A DNA stretch of 64,000 nt from Gracilariopsis chorda (Eukaryota; Rhodophyta; Florideophyceae; Gracilariales; Gracilariaceae), in contig NBIV01000289.1 of NCBI GenBank assembly GCA_003194525.1, forward strand, positions 24,672 to 88,671, given 5' to 3'. Each line of letters starts with the position of its first letter. Position 1 is the stretch's first letter. Both the position numbers and the translations under genes were made by a program. The notes below the pieces were generated by a model. That model was not told the origin of the DNA. It did no database searches and was given only the letters and a program-made list of their open reading frames with translations. This document shows, piece by piece, positions 40,881 through 50,454 of this stretch.

Positions 40881-42657
40881 TCGCTACCGCCCCCATCAGC
40901 CCCCCCTGCACGACCCGTTCCAGTACTACAACCATTCAGATGCGGACCGCCCGCGTCGTCGCCCCAGACGCCGTCCCCGTCGCAAGCGACGCTCCCCCTC
41001 GCTGCGACTCCTCACCGCCTTCGTGTACCTTGTTCTCGCCGCCTTTGTCGCCCGCACCCTGATTCGCCATGCGTTTCCGCGCCAAACAACCGCAGCCGCA
41101 GCCGCAGCCGCAGCCACTTCCCACACAACTGCGCGCAGTGCACCGCCGTCCCCGCCCCCGCACCCGCACCTCGCGATGCGTCCGCCGCAGTTTGATTCGC
41201 ACCACCCGAACGCCACTCTCACCCGAGCCACCGAGCAGCAGGCCTCAATCTTGGAGCACGCGCTCAGCGAGGACGACGCCGTCGCAGAGGCGCCACCCCG
41301 CAATGCGCCGCCCCAACCAGTGCAAGCGCTCGATCTGTTCTCGCACACCTGTTTCCACTCCAGTCACAGCGGGGACGCACTGTGCGTGCATACGCCGTTT
41401 TGCATGAGACACGATTCGCTCGTATACCTATCCGACAAGTTGCGTTGCGCCCCTTTCACGGATCGAGACGGCGTGTCCCGCACGCTGTCCATGTCGCGAT
41501 GCGTCGAACTGCAACGAGACGTGGAAACGCGTGCCGAGATACAAAATGTGCAGCACAAAGCGCGCAATTGGCTTTCCTCGTTGGATCAACAGCGCAATGC
41601 ATTGTGGTTCGAGGGAGACACTCTGTTCCTAAGAATGAGCCGCAACTGCCTCAGCGTAACGCACTTCGCGCAACGCATCTTCATGTTGCACCACGTTCTT
41701 CAGCACCCCCATCGCTACTCCATGAACGCCATCAGCAACGTCGTGATCACAGCCCATGCCGACGTGGCCAAGAAGATTCGATACTCCAAAAGCTGGCACC
41801 ACGGCCTCTTAGCAGCAGTTGTTCACCCCAATCCGCTCGTTTATTCGTTGAGCACCATTCGCAATTCGGTGGGGACCATGCCGGATACGGCCGGTAGCGT
41901 GCGCGTCTTCGTGGCGCCCGGGCTGTGGGATATGGCCAAAGGTCGTCTCGTGCCGTGTTTCAGACGCGCTGCGTTGCTGCCCGGAATGCGCGCTCACATG
42001 TTTCTGACGCACGATCGGTACCCGGGGGTGGTGGCGCCGGGCAACGGCTCCGCATCGCGCTACCACGACGCAGACGCGTTTCGCACGCTGGCGTTCCGCT
42101 CCCTCGGTTACGGCAGTTGGCCGCCGCCAATGCAACGGCGGCTGGTATACCTGCACCGCAGCAGCACGCGCAGGTTGAGTGCGTCCGGACTGGAGGTGCT
42201 TGAGAAGACGCTGCGGGAGATAGCGCGTCGGTTCAAGCTGCGGTACGAGAAGGTTGACGAGGGCGGCAAGACATTCCCGCAACAAGTATCCAGCGTGGCG
42301 GGCGCGGCGATGGTAGTGGGCGTGCACGGTACGCAAATGCTGACCAGTTTGTTTGTGCCGCGCACGGCTGCAGTGGTGGAGATTCTGCCGTTTCGATACG
42401 AGAACCGCATGTTTGAAGGCGGCAGCGGCAGCGGGTTGTTCTACGCGAGACATGCGCTTGTGAGCGGGGAGGAGTTCCCGCAACTGGGTGCGTATGAGAG
42501 TTTGGAACAGTGCCGACGGGCGAATCGCGAGTGCCGTGAGTGGTACAAGTGCGACGTACGTGAGCTGCGGTTCGGGGCAGCGGACGCGGCGGCAGTGCGG
42601 TCGCTGCTGGAGCGCGCGGGCGAGTACGTGACGCGGAAGGTGGGTGCGACTTGGTAG
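40855..42657 (+). CDS. GT61-like (DUF563) glycosyltransferase, type II membrane protein, 600 aa
   Basis: Probable Golgi glycosyltransferase. Residues 1-46 are Arg-rich (cytosolic), followed by one membrane segment at about 49-68 (RLLTAFVYLVLAAFVART) and a Pro/His-rich stem. The catalytic region carries the family signature VVGVHGTQMLTSLFVPRTAAVVEILP (split here over residues about 486-511) together with KLRYEKVDEGGKTF upstream. GT61 enzymes transfer xylose or GlcNAc in plants; the donor and acceptor here are unknown, possibly wall glycans. ATG at 40855 is the last of three duplicated candidate starts; the frame upstream has no other ATG. Codon use is strongly GC3-rich like its neighbours. Confidence 0.8.
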   Translation: MHFLHRLLRRYRPHQPPLHDPFQYYNHSDADRPRRRPRRRPRRKRRSPSLRLLTAFVYLVLAAFVARTLIRHAFPRQTTAAAAAAAATSHTTARSAPPSPPPHPHLAMRPPQFDSHHPNATLTRATEQQASILEHALSEDDAVAEAPPRNAPPQPVQALDLFSHTCFHSSHSGDALCVHTPFCMRHDSLVYLSDKLRCAPFTDRDGVSRTLSMSRCVELQRDVETRAEIQNVQHKARNWLSSLDQQRNALWFEGDTLFLRMSRNCLSVTHFAQRIFMLHHVLQHPHRYSMNAISNVVITAHADVAKKIRYSKSWHHGLLAAVVHPNPLVYSLSTIRNSVGTMPDTAGSVRVFVAPGLWDMAKGRLVPCFRRAALLPGMRAHMFLTHDRYPGVVAPGNGSASRYHDADAFRTLAFRSLGYGSWPPPMQRRLVYLHRSSTRRLSASGLEVLEKTLREIARRFKLRYEKVDEGGKTFPQQVSSVAGAAMVVGVHGTQMLTSLFVPRTAAVVEILPFRYENRMFEGGSGSGLFYARHALVSGEEFPQLGAYESLEQCRRANRECREWYKCDVRELRFGAADAAAVRSLLERAGEYVTRKVGATW

Positions 42658-42732
42658 GGAGAGAGCGAGAGCGAGAGAGCGAGAGAGCGAGAGAGCGAGA
42701 GAGCGAGAGCGAGAGAGCGAGAGCGAGAGAGG
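42658..42732. repeat. GA-rich microsatellite
   Basis: Irregular (GAGAGC)n purine run filling the gap between the convergent GT61-like and bZIP stops. Confidence 0.9.
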
Positions 42733-42787
42733 GTCGCGCGTGCATGACGTCATTTACAAGACAAAAAAAAAAAGATAATAGAAAGTG

Positions 42788-44050
42788 CTACTGGAAGGGC
42801 GCAAACTCGGCGACGATGAAAGTGTGCGACTGAGCGATGGGGTTGATGACGGCGTTGACCGGCGCCCCCCCGCGTTGGAAGCGCACACAAATGACGCCGT
42901 TGCTCCGCAGCGCGTTACGCAACATGCGCTGGTCAGCGCTACACAGGCCGTCCGTGGCAAAAGTGGAGTAGGTCGCCGCCGACCCGCGCCGCACCGCCGT
43001 GATGCGCGCATCGGCGCCCGTCACCACGTAGCACGCCATGAGCACGCCCAGGTCCGCCGCGTACGGCATCTTGGTGTGCGCCTCGCCGCCCTTCTGGCTC
43101 ACGTTGCTCAGGATCTGCGCGTACATGGCCGCCTCCGCCTCGCACTGCCTGTGGCTCGAGTTGGCCGCCGCCGCCGCCGCCGCCGCGCACGACGCGCATC
43201 CTCCGTCGCTTGCATCGGCGGAGTTGACCAGCTCGTTGATCGACACGGCTCGCCGATCGCCGCCACGCGCGCCGCCGCCTCCGCCGCCGGGCGCACGCGA
43301 CGCTGCATGCGTGTGGTGCGCGGCGCCATGGCACACGGCGGGGGCCGCGGCCGCGCCGCTCACATGCGCCATAGTAGAAGCCTGCGCGGCCAGTTGGGCG
43401 CGCAGGTCGTCAATGATTCGCTTCTGGTTCAATAAATCGTCCGCCATGTTCTTCCAGCGTTGTTTCTGAGCCTCTCTGAAGCGCTTTGCGCTCTTGCGAT
43501 TCTGCGCCTTCTTGATCTCATTCTGGGTCATCTGCGCGGAGGTAACGGGCGACGACGGCGTGGTGCGGCTCTGTCTCGGGAGGTTGTTGGCGACGGAGGC
43601 GGCGGCGGCGGCAGAAACGGGCACCATGGCGGAGTGGCGCGCGTAGGGCGGGTGCGGTGGCGGCGGCAGCAGCGGCGGCGGCGGCAGCGGCAGCGAGTCG
43701 TTGGCGTGCGGCAGCGACAGCGACGGCAGCACCAGCTGCGCCGACGCGCGGGTCGGGCTCACCAGGCCGCGCACCATGAGCGGCGTGGTGGAGGCGGAGA
43801 ACGTGCGCACGTCTGTGGGAGAGCGTTCATTGCCCGGGAGCGCGTCGGGCGCGGCGAATTTGGTGGGCGTGATGAGCGGCGGGGGCAGCGAGAGCGAGGC
43901 GCGGGAGTGCGGCAGACCTGCGTTGGCGGGCGCCGAGTGGGGGGCGCCGGTGGCGGCTAGGCGCTCGAGGTCGCGCGGCGGAAGCTGGGGCAGCCGGAGC
44001 CCAGCGACGCGCTCTCTCCCGCGGGAGAGCGACGACTTTGGAGGAAGCAT
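42788..44050 (-). CDS. bZIP transcription factor, 420 aa
   Basis: Nuclear DNA-binding protein. The basic region QNRKSAKRFREAQKQR (about residues 182-197) has the N-x7-R core of bZIP proteins and is followed by a leucine zipper (about 198-225; heptad positions in MADDLLNQKRIIDDLRAQL). The N-terminal half is Pro/Ser/Ala-rich, a likely activation region with a polyproline run. The C-terminal ~120 residues (MYAQILSNVSQKGGEAHT onward to VAEFAPF) form a compact, PAS-like or unknown domain also ending the protein. ATG at 44048-44050. A perfect TGACGTCA palindrome sits just upstream of its TATA box. Confidence 0.88.
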   Translation of the reverse strand: MLPPKSSLSRGRERVAGLRLPQLPPRDLERLAATGAPHSAPANAGLPHSRASLSLPPPLITPTKFAAPDALPGNERSPTDVRTFSASTTPLMVRGLVSPTRASAQLVLPSLSLPHANDSLPLPPPPLLPPPPHPPYARHSAMVPVSAAAAASVANNLPRQSRTTPSSPVTSAQMTQNEIKKAQNRKSAKRFREAQKQRWKNMADDLLNQKRIIDDLRAQLAAQASTMAHVSGAAAAPAVCHGAAHHTHAASRAPGGGGGGARGGDRRAVSINELVNSADASDGGCASCAAAAAAAANSSHRQCEAEAAMYAQILSNVSQKGGEAHTKMPYAADLGVLMACYVVTGADARITAVRRGSAATYSTFATDGLCSADQRMLRNALRSNGVICVRFQRGGAPVNAVINPIAQSHTFIVAEFAPFQ

Positions 44051-44235
44051 TAGGTGGGGGAGAGGGGGAGAGGGGGTGAGGAGGGGGGGGGAGGGGGAGG
44101 AGGGAGAGGGGGGAGGGAGAAGGGGGAGGGAGAAGGGGGGGGGGGGGGGGGGAAGGAGAGGGGGGAAGGAGAAGGGCGGGGGGGGTGAACGCGGGTAGGT
44201 GCACGATTAGGGCGGAGGGGGGGGGGTGGGGGGCG
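44051..44235. repeat. Poly-purine, G-rich tract upstream of the bZIP ATG
   Basis: About 185 bp of almost pure G/A with several runs of five or more G, ending next to the bZIP start codon. On the bZIP mRNA it would be a C/T-rich 5' UTR. Confidence 0.8.
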
Positions 44236-44536
44236 CGTAATGAGTCGGGCAGAGGGAACGATGTGCGCAGACGCGGGTATTTGACGCGGAGGGGGTTGCG
44301 CACGCACGCGCGCGGCAGGCAGCAGCGCAACGAGACGCTGCGTTGCGTTGCGTTGCGTTTGGCGCGACGCGTGCGTGCGCGCGTTTTGTTTTTCGGTTGT
44401 TTGTTGGGCGCTACGGCTGCGCCGGTGGAACGCAAATGGAAGAGCTGCTGACGTGCAGCGGCGTGACGACGCGCGCGCGCGTGCAACGGTGGCGCCGCGC
44501 TTGAGCGCTTTTTGGCGGTTGAATAGCGCGGAGCTA

Positions 44537-44569
44537 TTTTTATACGTGGGTGCGCCGGCGCTGACGTCA
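44537..44569 (-). promoter_or_regulatory. bZIP gene promoter: TATA box with adjacent CRE palindrome
   Basis: Minus-strand TATAAAAA at 44544-44537, with the palindrome TGACGTCA (CRE, a classical bZIP site) at 44562-44569, 17 nt upstream of it. TATA to ATG is about 490 nt. Confidence 0.55.
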
Positions 44570-44748
44570 ACGCGTGTGTCACGCTGCGTTGGTCGCGCTT
44601 TGCGTTTGGTCAGCGGCGCGGCCGGCTGCTGCCGCGCGCGCGCGCGCTCAGTGCTGCGCTGGTGGAAGGCGCTGGTGCGCCCTCGGCTACTTTGCTACTC
44701 CGCCACCGCGCGCGTCAAGCCCCCATGCACTGAACATGTTTCACACAA

Positions 44749-44777
44749 GCAGTCATCGACACATTGCCGATGACTGC
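44749..44777. repeat. Perfect 10-bp inverted repeat
   Basis: GCAGTCATCG, nine-base spacer, CGATGACTGC. Lies in the intergenic region between bZIP and the SnoaL-like gene. Confidence 0.85.
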
Positions 44778-45024
44778 ACCTGTACAGATACTGTTGTTAA
44801 AGTGGGGTTGTCGTCGCAGATACGGCACGAATATGAAGATGGGTTGAGCACGAAGGTCGACCCAAGGCTGCGCCTATATGTCATTGCTCTGTGACCTTTG
44901 GCAATACAAGGTCTTTCTAATTTAGTGCAGCGCACTCTTCAAGCATCATTGTATTAGGCAATACAAAATCTTCGTATGCTCCTCTCTCGGACATTTACTA
45001 CTTGTACGGTCGTATGTGGCTGTT

Positions 45025-45110
45025 ATTCTATTACAGGCTGCTCTTATAAGCACATTCTATTACAGGCTGCCCTTATAAGCATATTCTATTACAGGCTGCT
45101 CTTATAATTA
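45025..45110. repeat. Three tandem 29-bp repeats with CTTATAAG cores
   Basis: Units start at 45025, 45054 and 45083; each holds TTACAGGCTGC and the palindrome CTTATAAG or CTTATAAT. They lie about 160-240 bp upstream of the next plus-strand ATG and could be multiplied TATA-like elements. Confidence 0.85.
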
Positions 45111-45265
45111 ATTACTCGAAAGCGCCAACCTTCAACTTCATCGCTGCTGATACACTTGTGAACGTGTCCTCTATCGCCATTATCACTTCATTCATTGCTC
45201 AACTACCTCTCAACAGCGCGCCCGCCACTGCCGCCTAGCGCGCCAGCCGCTCCGTCCGTCGCAAC

Positions 45266-45886
45266 ATGCCGCCGCCCGCTTTCGCGCCGCCCGCCGCCGG
45301 CGCGCTGCCGCGCATCCCCACGCCCGTCCCGTCGCGTCGCGCCCCGCGCTGCGCCCTGCGCGGCCGCGGCCGCGGCGACGCCCCCCCGCCCGACGACGAC
45401 GCCGAGCGCCAGCTGCGCGAGCAGCTCAGCGCCGCGCTTGGCAAGTCCGACGCGCGCGCGCGCGCGCGCCCGCTCGGCCACGACGCAGCCGTGCGTCTCG
45501 CAAACGACGCCTTCTACGACGCGCTACGCCGCGCCGACGCCAGCGCCATGCACACGCTGTGGCTGCACTCCGACGCGGTGTCGTGCGCCGTTTCTCTGGC
45601 GCCGCTCGTCATGGGCTGGACGCCCGTCATGCACCTGTGGCAGCAGCTGTTTGTGGCCGGCGCGCCGCAACGCGTGTCCGTGCGCGTGCTTCAGCTGCAG
45701 CTGCGGCGCAATGTGGCGTGGATGCTGTGCGAACAGCAAGTGCTTGCGGAGCGCGCTGTCAAGCCTCTCGTCGGCACTCGTATTGCTACCAATGTGTTCC
45801 AGCGTCGACGCGGACGATGGTTGCTTGTTCACCACCATGCAAGCCCCGTCGTGTTCGGCGCTCAACCTGCGCCGCCCACGCAATGA
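45266..45886 (+). CDS. SnoaL/NTF2-like domain protein, probably plastid-targeted, 206 aa
   Basis: ATG at 45266. The N-terminal ~45 residues are Pro/Ala/Arg-rich, with an early Phe (MPPPAFAPP) and few acids, consistent with a red-algal plastid transit peptide. The domain (about residues 75-200) shows the pattern of the SnoaL_3/NTF2-like family: NDAFYDALRRADASAMHTLW, then LVMGWTPVMHLWQQLF, and the hallmark GTRIATNVFQR...WLLVHHHASPV. These domains form a cone-shaped pocket; plant relatives have no settled reaction. Convergent with the SSXT gene, 100 bp away. Confidence 0.78.
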   Translation: MPPPAFAPPAAGALPRIPTPVPSRRAPRCALRGRGRGDAPPPDDDAERQLREQLSAALGKSDARARARPLGHDAAVRLANDAFYDALRRADASAMHTLWLHSDAVSCAVSLAPLVMGWTPVMHLWQQLFVAGAPQRVSVRVLQLQLRRNVAWMLCEQQVLAERAVKPLVGTRIATNVFQRRRGRWLLVHHHASPVVFGAQPAPPTQ

Positions 45887-45986
45887 GCGCTTACAAAACT
45901 CATGTGTAACAGTTTGTTTATCCTTTTGTGTATACATGTATGTGTAATATGTTAAAAAGAGTTGAGATAATAAATAAAAATGCCTA

Positions 45987-46133
45987 TCAAGTTTGCGTCC
46001 ATGTATGCGGCGGAGCTCTCGTCACCGACACAACACCATTACTACTACTTTGCGCGCCGCTTGTTTGCGCTTGTTGTTGTTGTTGTTGCTGTTGCAGCTG
46101 TTGTTGCTGTTGTTGCTGTTGTTGACGTTGATG

Positions 46134-46176
<43 letters not shown>

Positions 46177-46814
46177 ATACCGTCCTCACTGCGTTTCAAC
46201 TTGCCATTACGAGCATCACTCTGCGTGTGCTCATCATCGTCGCCGCCGTTGGTGCCATTGAGGATGCGCGATCGCCGCGAAGCGGCTCGTTTTGCGAGCT
46301 TGTTGTTGTTGTTGTTGTTGTCGTGCATGTTGAGCTGGCGGCTGGGCTTGGCGCGCTGACAGCGCGCGTGCTCGCCGCCGCTCCAGCTTGCAGCAACGGC
46401 GGCAGCCGCCGCGGGGGCGGGGGCGACCGGCACAGCGGAGGTGGGCGCCGGCGCTATGACAGGAGCAGTAACGGCTGCAGCGGGAGGCGGGGGCACGGCG
46501 CCAAGCAGCTCCTTGCGTGCATTGGCAAGCGTGTTGTTATTGTTACTACTAGCGGTGTTGTTAATATTGTTGGCGGCGGCGGCGGCGGTGGCGGTGGCGG
46601 TGGCGGTGTTAGCATTGGACGCGTCTGCAACGGCGGCTCTGACAGCGACGGAGGGCAAGCCATGTTCAGCCACAGCGGCGATGAACTCGAGGTTGAGTTG
46701 GAGGCGTTCCAGAAGCGCTACGGCGGCGACGCTCCTTCCGGCGGCATAATGCTCCACGATGGCGGCGATCAGCGCGTGATTCTCCGATAAGGCGCGGTCC
46801 ACGGCGTCGCTCAT
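45987..46814 (-). CDS. SSXT-domain transcriptional coactivator (GIF/SS18-like), 275 aa
   Basis: ATG at 46812-46814. Residues about 8-55 match the SSXT domain: LSENHALIAAIVEHYAAGR then ERLQLNLEFIAAVAEHG (family pattern: LDENk.LI.aI.e...G......y...Lq.NL..La.iAD). This helix binds partner transcription factors (GRFs in plants) and SWI/SNF complexes. Downstream are Ala/Asn/Thr repeats, an Ala/Pro-rich linker, a basic stretch (KLAKRAASRRSRILNG) and a long polyglutamine block in the last quarter, broken by LQ and HHQR. The Gln runs are encoded mostly by pure CAG/CAA and may be length-variable. Confidence 0.8.
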
Positions 46815-47525
46815 TGCCGAGTGCTTGTGGTTGCGCTTTTTTTGGGGGGGGTGGTGGTGGTGGTGGTGGTGGTGGTGGAGGAGGGGGGTGGGGTGGGGTG
46901 CGGATGTGCGGATGTGCGGATGAGGCGGGTTTTTTGAGGGGCTCGCGTGCTTTTGGGGTGGGGTCAGACTTGCGCGCGGCAACGGTAACTGGCGCGGACC
47001 ATGGCACTCTCCGCCACGCGGTTCAATTTAAGGGCTGGCGGCGGTTGTAGCAATTGGGGCGAAAGAGCGGCAAGAGGGGAAACGTTAGCGACTCGGCAGA
47101 CGAGTACGTCGGGGTGGTATGCAGCACAGAGATGCGGGGCGCGCAACGGGAGGCGGCGAATATATTTTTCAGGACGACGTTCTCTCGCTCAACGTTGACG
47201 TACCAAGGGGGGGGGTCAAGTAGCGCAGCACTGCGAGCACGCACACGTGACACGTCGCGCGCGCGCCAGTGTTGTGCCGCGTGCCGCTGTGGCGCGCCAG
47301 CATCTGGCCATACGCGCCCACGTGGAGCGGCGTGCCGCCGCAGCGCCGCCTTACACTGTCAATTTCACAGCGCCCCGCCGCGTGGACACGTGTAGCGTCT
47401 GTGCTGTGCTCGCCGCAGCCGCACATGGGCGCATAGCGCATACGCGCGCGCGGAGATGCGCGCCGCAGCCGCGTCTGCCTCCATCGCTGAGGCAGCTCGT
47501 CCCGTTCCGCACGCTCCGCTCACAC
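46815..47525. other. Divergent promoter region of SSXT and HLIP1 genes
   Basis: Contains a (GGT)n run at about 46848-46879 just upstream of the SSXT ATG and otherwise GC-rich DNA. Open frames here have no motifs. Confidence 0.5.
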
Positions 47526-47885
47526 ATGTCGCTCGCTTTCGTGTTGGCGCCGCCGCCGTGCGGCCGCTTCGCGGCGCGCCGCGCTGCCGCCGCCGCCGTC
47601 CCCGCCGCCGTCCCCGCCGCCGTCCCCGCCGCCGCCCCCCGCTCGCCGCCGCGCGTGCGCTGCTGCGAGCGGCGCGCGCCGTCTGCAGACGGGCCGCAGC
47701 TGTCGCCGCGAATGGCCGACCTGTCCATGCTGAGAGACGACCGGCGCGCAATGGGCTTCACTACGTACGCGGAGCGCGTCAATGGACGCGCCGCCATGCT
47801 CGGCTTGGTGGCCGCCGTGGCGATTGAACTGGTGGCGGGTCGCGGCCTGGTTGCGCTGCTGGAGGCGCTGCTCGCGCGCGCGTGA
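47526..47885 (+). CDS. High-light-inducible / one-helix chlorophyll-binding protein, 119 aa (HLIP1)
   Basis: Thylakoid pigment-binding stress protein. ATG at 47526 begins MSLAFVLAPPP, with a Phe at position 5 as in red-lineage plastid transit peptides; the frame upstream is open but has no supporting motif. The transit region contains four copies of a 12-bp repeat (AAVP units). The single membrane helix carries the signature GFTTYAERVNGRAAMLGLVAAV (Glu, Asn and Arg are the pigment-binding/helix-pairing residues of the LHC superfamily) at about residues 77-98. Likely role: chlorophyll storage or photoprotection of photosystem assembly. Confidence 0.88.
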   Translation: MSLAFVLAPPPCGRFAARRAAAAAVPAAVPAAVPAAAPRSPPRVRCCERRAPSADGPQLSPRMADLSMLRDDRRAMGFTTYAERVNGRAAMLGLVAAVAIELVAGRGLVALLEALLARA

Positions 47886-50327
47886 GCGCGGCGCCGCCTT
47901 CAAGCGCGCACAAGAAGCGCCAGCCATGGTGCGTGCGCCCAGACAGTAAACGCAACACTTTTTCTTTTTTTTCGGGCGCGTTTCGCGCTTGGACGGCGAC
48001 ACTCGTGACGACGGCAAAACAACAAGCGTTAGCACTCGACAGCACGTAGATACAAAACAGCGTGAGCACGCGCTGGTACTGTAGCAGGCGCGCCCCATCT
48101 GTGCGCACACACTGCTCAGGTGAGAAAGCATTTTTTGTGCGTTTCATACATGCGCAAGATACGCGCGTGCGCACACGTTTTCCACGCGCGCGAAAGGCAC
48201 GCCTTGAGCCGTGTGGCTGAATTTGGGAATGAGAGAATGTTTGTTCGCGTTGTCAACTGGCAGCGGGCGCTGTAATTATGAGAGGTACAATTAGCGAGAG
48301 TTGGCATTGTAATTGTTGACACTTTGTGCATTAGATAGTATGCTATTGGCCAATTTGACTGCAAGCGTCATGGCCTCACAAGTGTTTCAGGTAGTTTGTA
48401 ACAAAAAGTGTACACAATTGGTATAGATATGATACTAGTGTGGTATTGCGACACAGAAAGCACGATAGTAATTGTGAACGTACACTTAAACTAGCGTTGG
48501 ACACGACGGGCAACGGCGGCTGGCGCGCTATTTACGCATATTTAGCTCATGTCTGCAGCAAGCTACTGTTTACTACTCTATCTTGTAATTATGTGAAGCC
48601 AACTCTCTCTAATTGTTCCTCTCACAACTACACGCTAGCTAGCTAGCTCAGTGTAGCATACAGCTACTGTAGCATACAGTACAAACTGGCATCGTGGGAC
48701 GTGGCGCACGCCAATGCCAAGCGTTCGCTCCGCATTACGCGCTGCGCGCCGTGGTGGACAGCTGCGCCGTTCCACGCGCATTGCGCAACGACCAACAAGT
48801 GAACGATACCATACGTCCCTCCCGCCGCTCTCGCTCCTTTGGCACCATCACCACTTATGTCAAACTGTCGTAATGGTTGCATCATCCAGCACACACCACC
48901 GCCGAGCAACAGCTTGCGCCATCCCCCCCGTCGCACCCCTGTCACGCTCGCCACCGCAGCCGCCGCCGTTCCACAGCAACGCACTTACTGTGCAATCTCG
49001 AGAGCGCCCCGCGCAACCATTCATTCCATCGGCCGCTTCGTTTCTGCGCGCAGCCCCAACCCATAAACCTCAGCGCTGCTGGCCATGCATTCCGCCGCGC
49101 TTACCACCGCGCCCGCCATGACGTTTTCTTCCACCGCCGCCGCCGCCGCCCTCGCGCCGCGGAAGCGCGCCCACCCAAGCGAGCTGTATATGCACTGCGC
49201 ACAGCGCTTACATTCAGCACCACCGCTGCCCGTAGTATCTTTCTCGCGACCGCTCTCGTGACTGGCGCCTACACGCTCGCGCCGCCGCCAAACAAGAAGA
49301 AAAAGAAAAACATCGCTCTTGCTCTACGTTCATTACGCCATCCGCCATGTACCAAAGATACTTCACCCCCCCCCCTTCGCAGACATCATGTTCGCCCAAA
49401 GTGCACCCTCCTCCAGCATACTTCCACCCGCCAAACGCTGCGCTGTAAACAGCGCGCACGCAATCGACGTGCACTGAGAGCGAGAGCATCGAACAACCGT
49501 TGACAGCTGCAACGCCGTGTCAGGTGCTGTGCACACAAGCCACTGGCGCACGCGCCGCCGCCAAGAATAACGCTCAAAGGGTCACCACCCCGCGCCAGCC
49601 TAGACGCAGCCATGCAACGCCAACGAAACAGCGCGCTGTAACAACTGTCGCCAGCGCTCAGCGCACTGCCGTGCACCGCAGCCGCCGCCACCCCCCGCTG
49701 GCGCCGTCCATCACGTTGCGTGCTTGTCAAGGCGCGCAGCACGCGCACACGCGCAGCGTTCCAGCGCTGTTGCTGGATTCAGCGGTAGCGGGCGAGTGGC
49801 GCGCGAAATGTAAAGTGTCTGTTGTATCAATGTGTCGGTATTTCTTACCAAGTTTATTGCTTAAGGAAGGAGAGACTGCTTGCCTCTATATAGTATCCGG
49901 TAGGTATCCGCTGGTCCGGAAGGGTCGGATTCTATAGTAGCGATTATGCATCCGATTATTCGGAGCTCACGTGCACGTATTTGCGTGTCGGTGCAAACTG
50001 TAGTGACAAGCGCCGCCGTTTGGCGGCCGCCGGCGCCATCTGCCCAAAACTTTCTTTAATTCATCATGCGCCAACCGTCGGCCCAATTCAAGTCGTCCAA
50101 TCAGCTGTCGCTATCTCGCTGTATCACAGCCGCCCACACCACAGCCTGTGCTCTGTGTGGCGCATCTTGTGCGCGCCGACGTTGACCATATCTCCGTGGC
50201 CGTCCGACGCGCTTGCTCGCGGTTCACGTCGTGCTTCCTCTTCGTATCTTTCTTTGCTCAGCTTCTTGCTCACATATCTCTCCCATCTCCATCACACCCA
50301 CCTTCTCCAAACCGTCTTTTCCAAACC
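47886..50327. other. Intergenic, 2.4 kb, no supported gene
   Basis: Between the two HLIP genes. Includes short repeats: TAGC repeats near 48634-48648 and two copies of GTAGCATACAG near 48652 and 48669. Many open frames are present on both strands because of the GC bias, but none shows a motif. Confidence 0.5.
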
Positions 50328-50335
50328 TATATAAA
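50328..50335 (+). promoter_or_regulatory. TATA box of HLIP2
   Basis: TATATAAA, about 127 nt upstream of the HLIP2 ATG. Confidence 0.7.
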
Positions 50336-50454
50336 GCCCACATGGCTCCGTTCTTCCCCACCCTCTTTCGCCCAGCCACACCCACAACAGCTACAACTCC
50401 TTCTTTGCTCAGCACCGAGCCACGCCCTCAAACACTCCCAACACACACTTCAAA

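Noticed and set aside
40463..41062. 199-codon plus-strand frame overlapping the GT61-like start
   Set aside because: Created by the tandem duplications; in a different frame from the GT61 domain and repetitive.
41809..42753. 314-codon minus-strand frame opposite the GT61-like gene
   Set aside because: Arg/Ser/Leu-rich antisense shadow of a GC3-rich gene, running into the GA microsatellite.
43827..44582. 251-codon minus-strand frame with poly-Pro/Ser
   Set aside because: Reads through the polypurine tract and overlaps the bZIP start in another frame; low complexity only.
48877..49503. 208-codon plus-strand frame between the HLIP genes
   Set aside because: Composition-driven frame with no motif; several overlapping frames on both strands are equally long.
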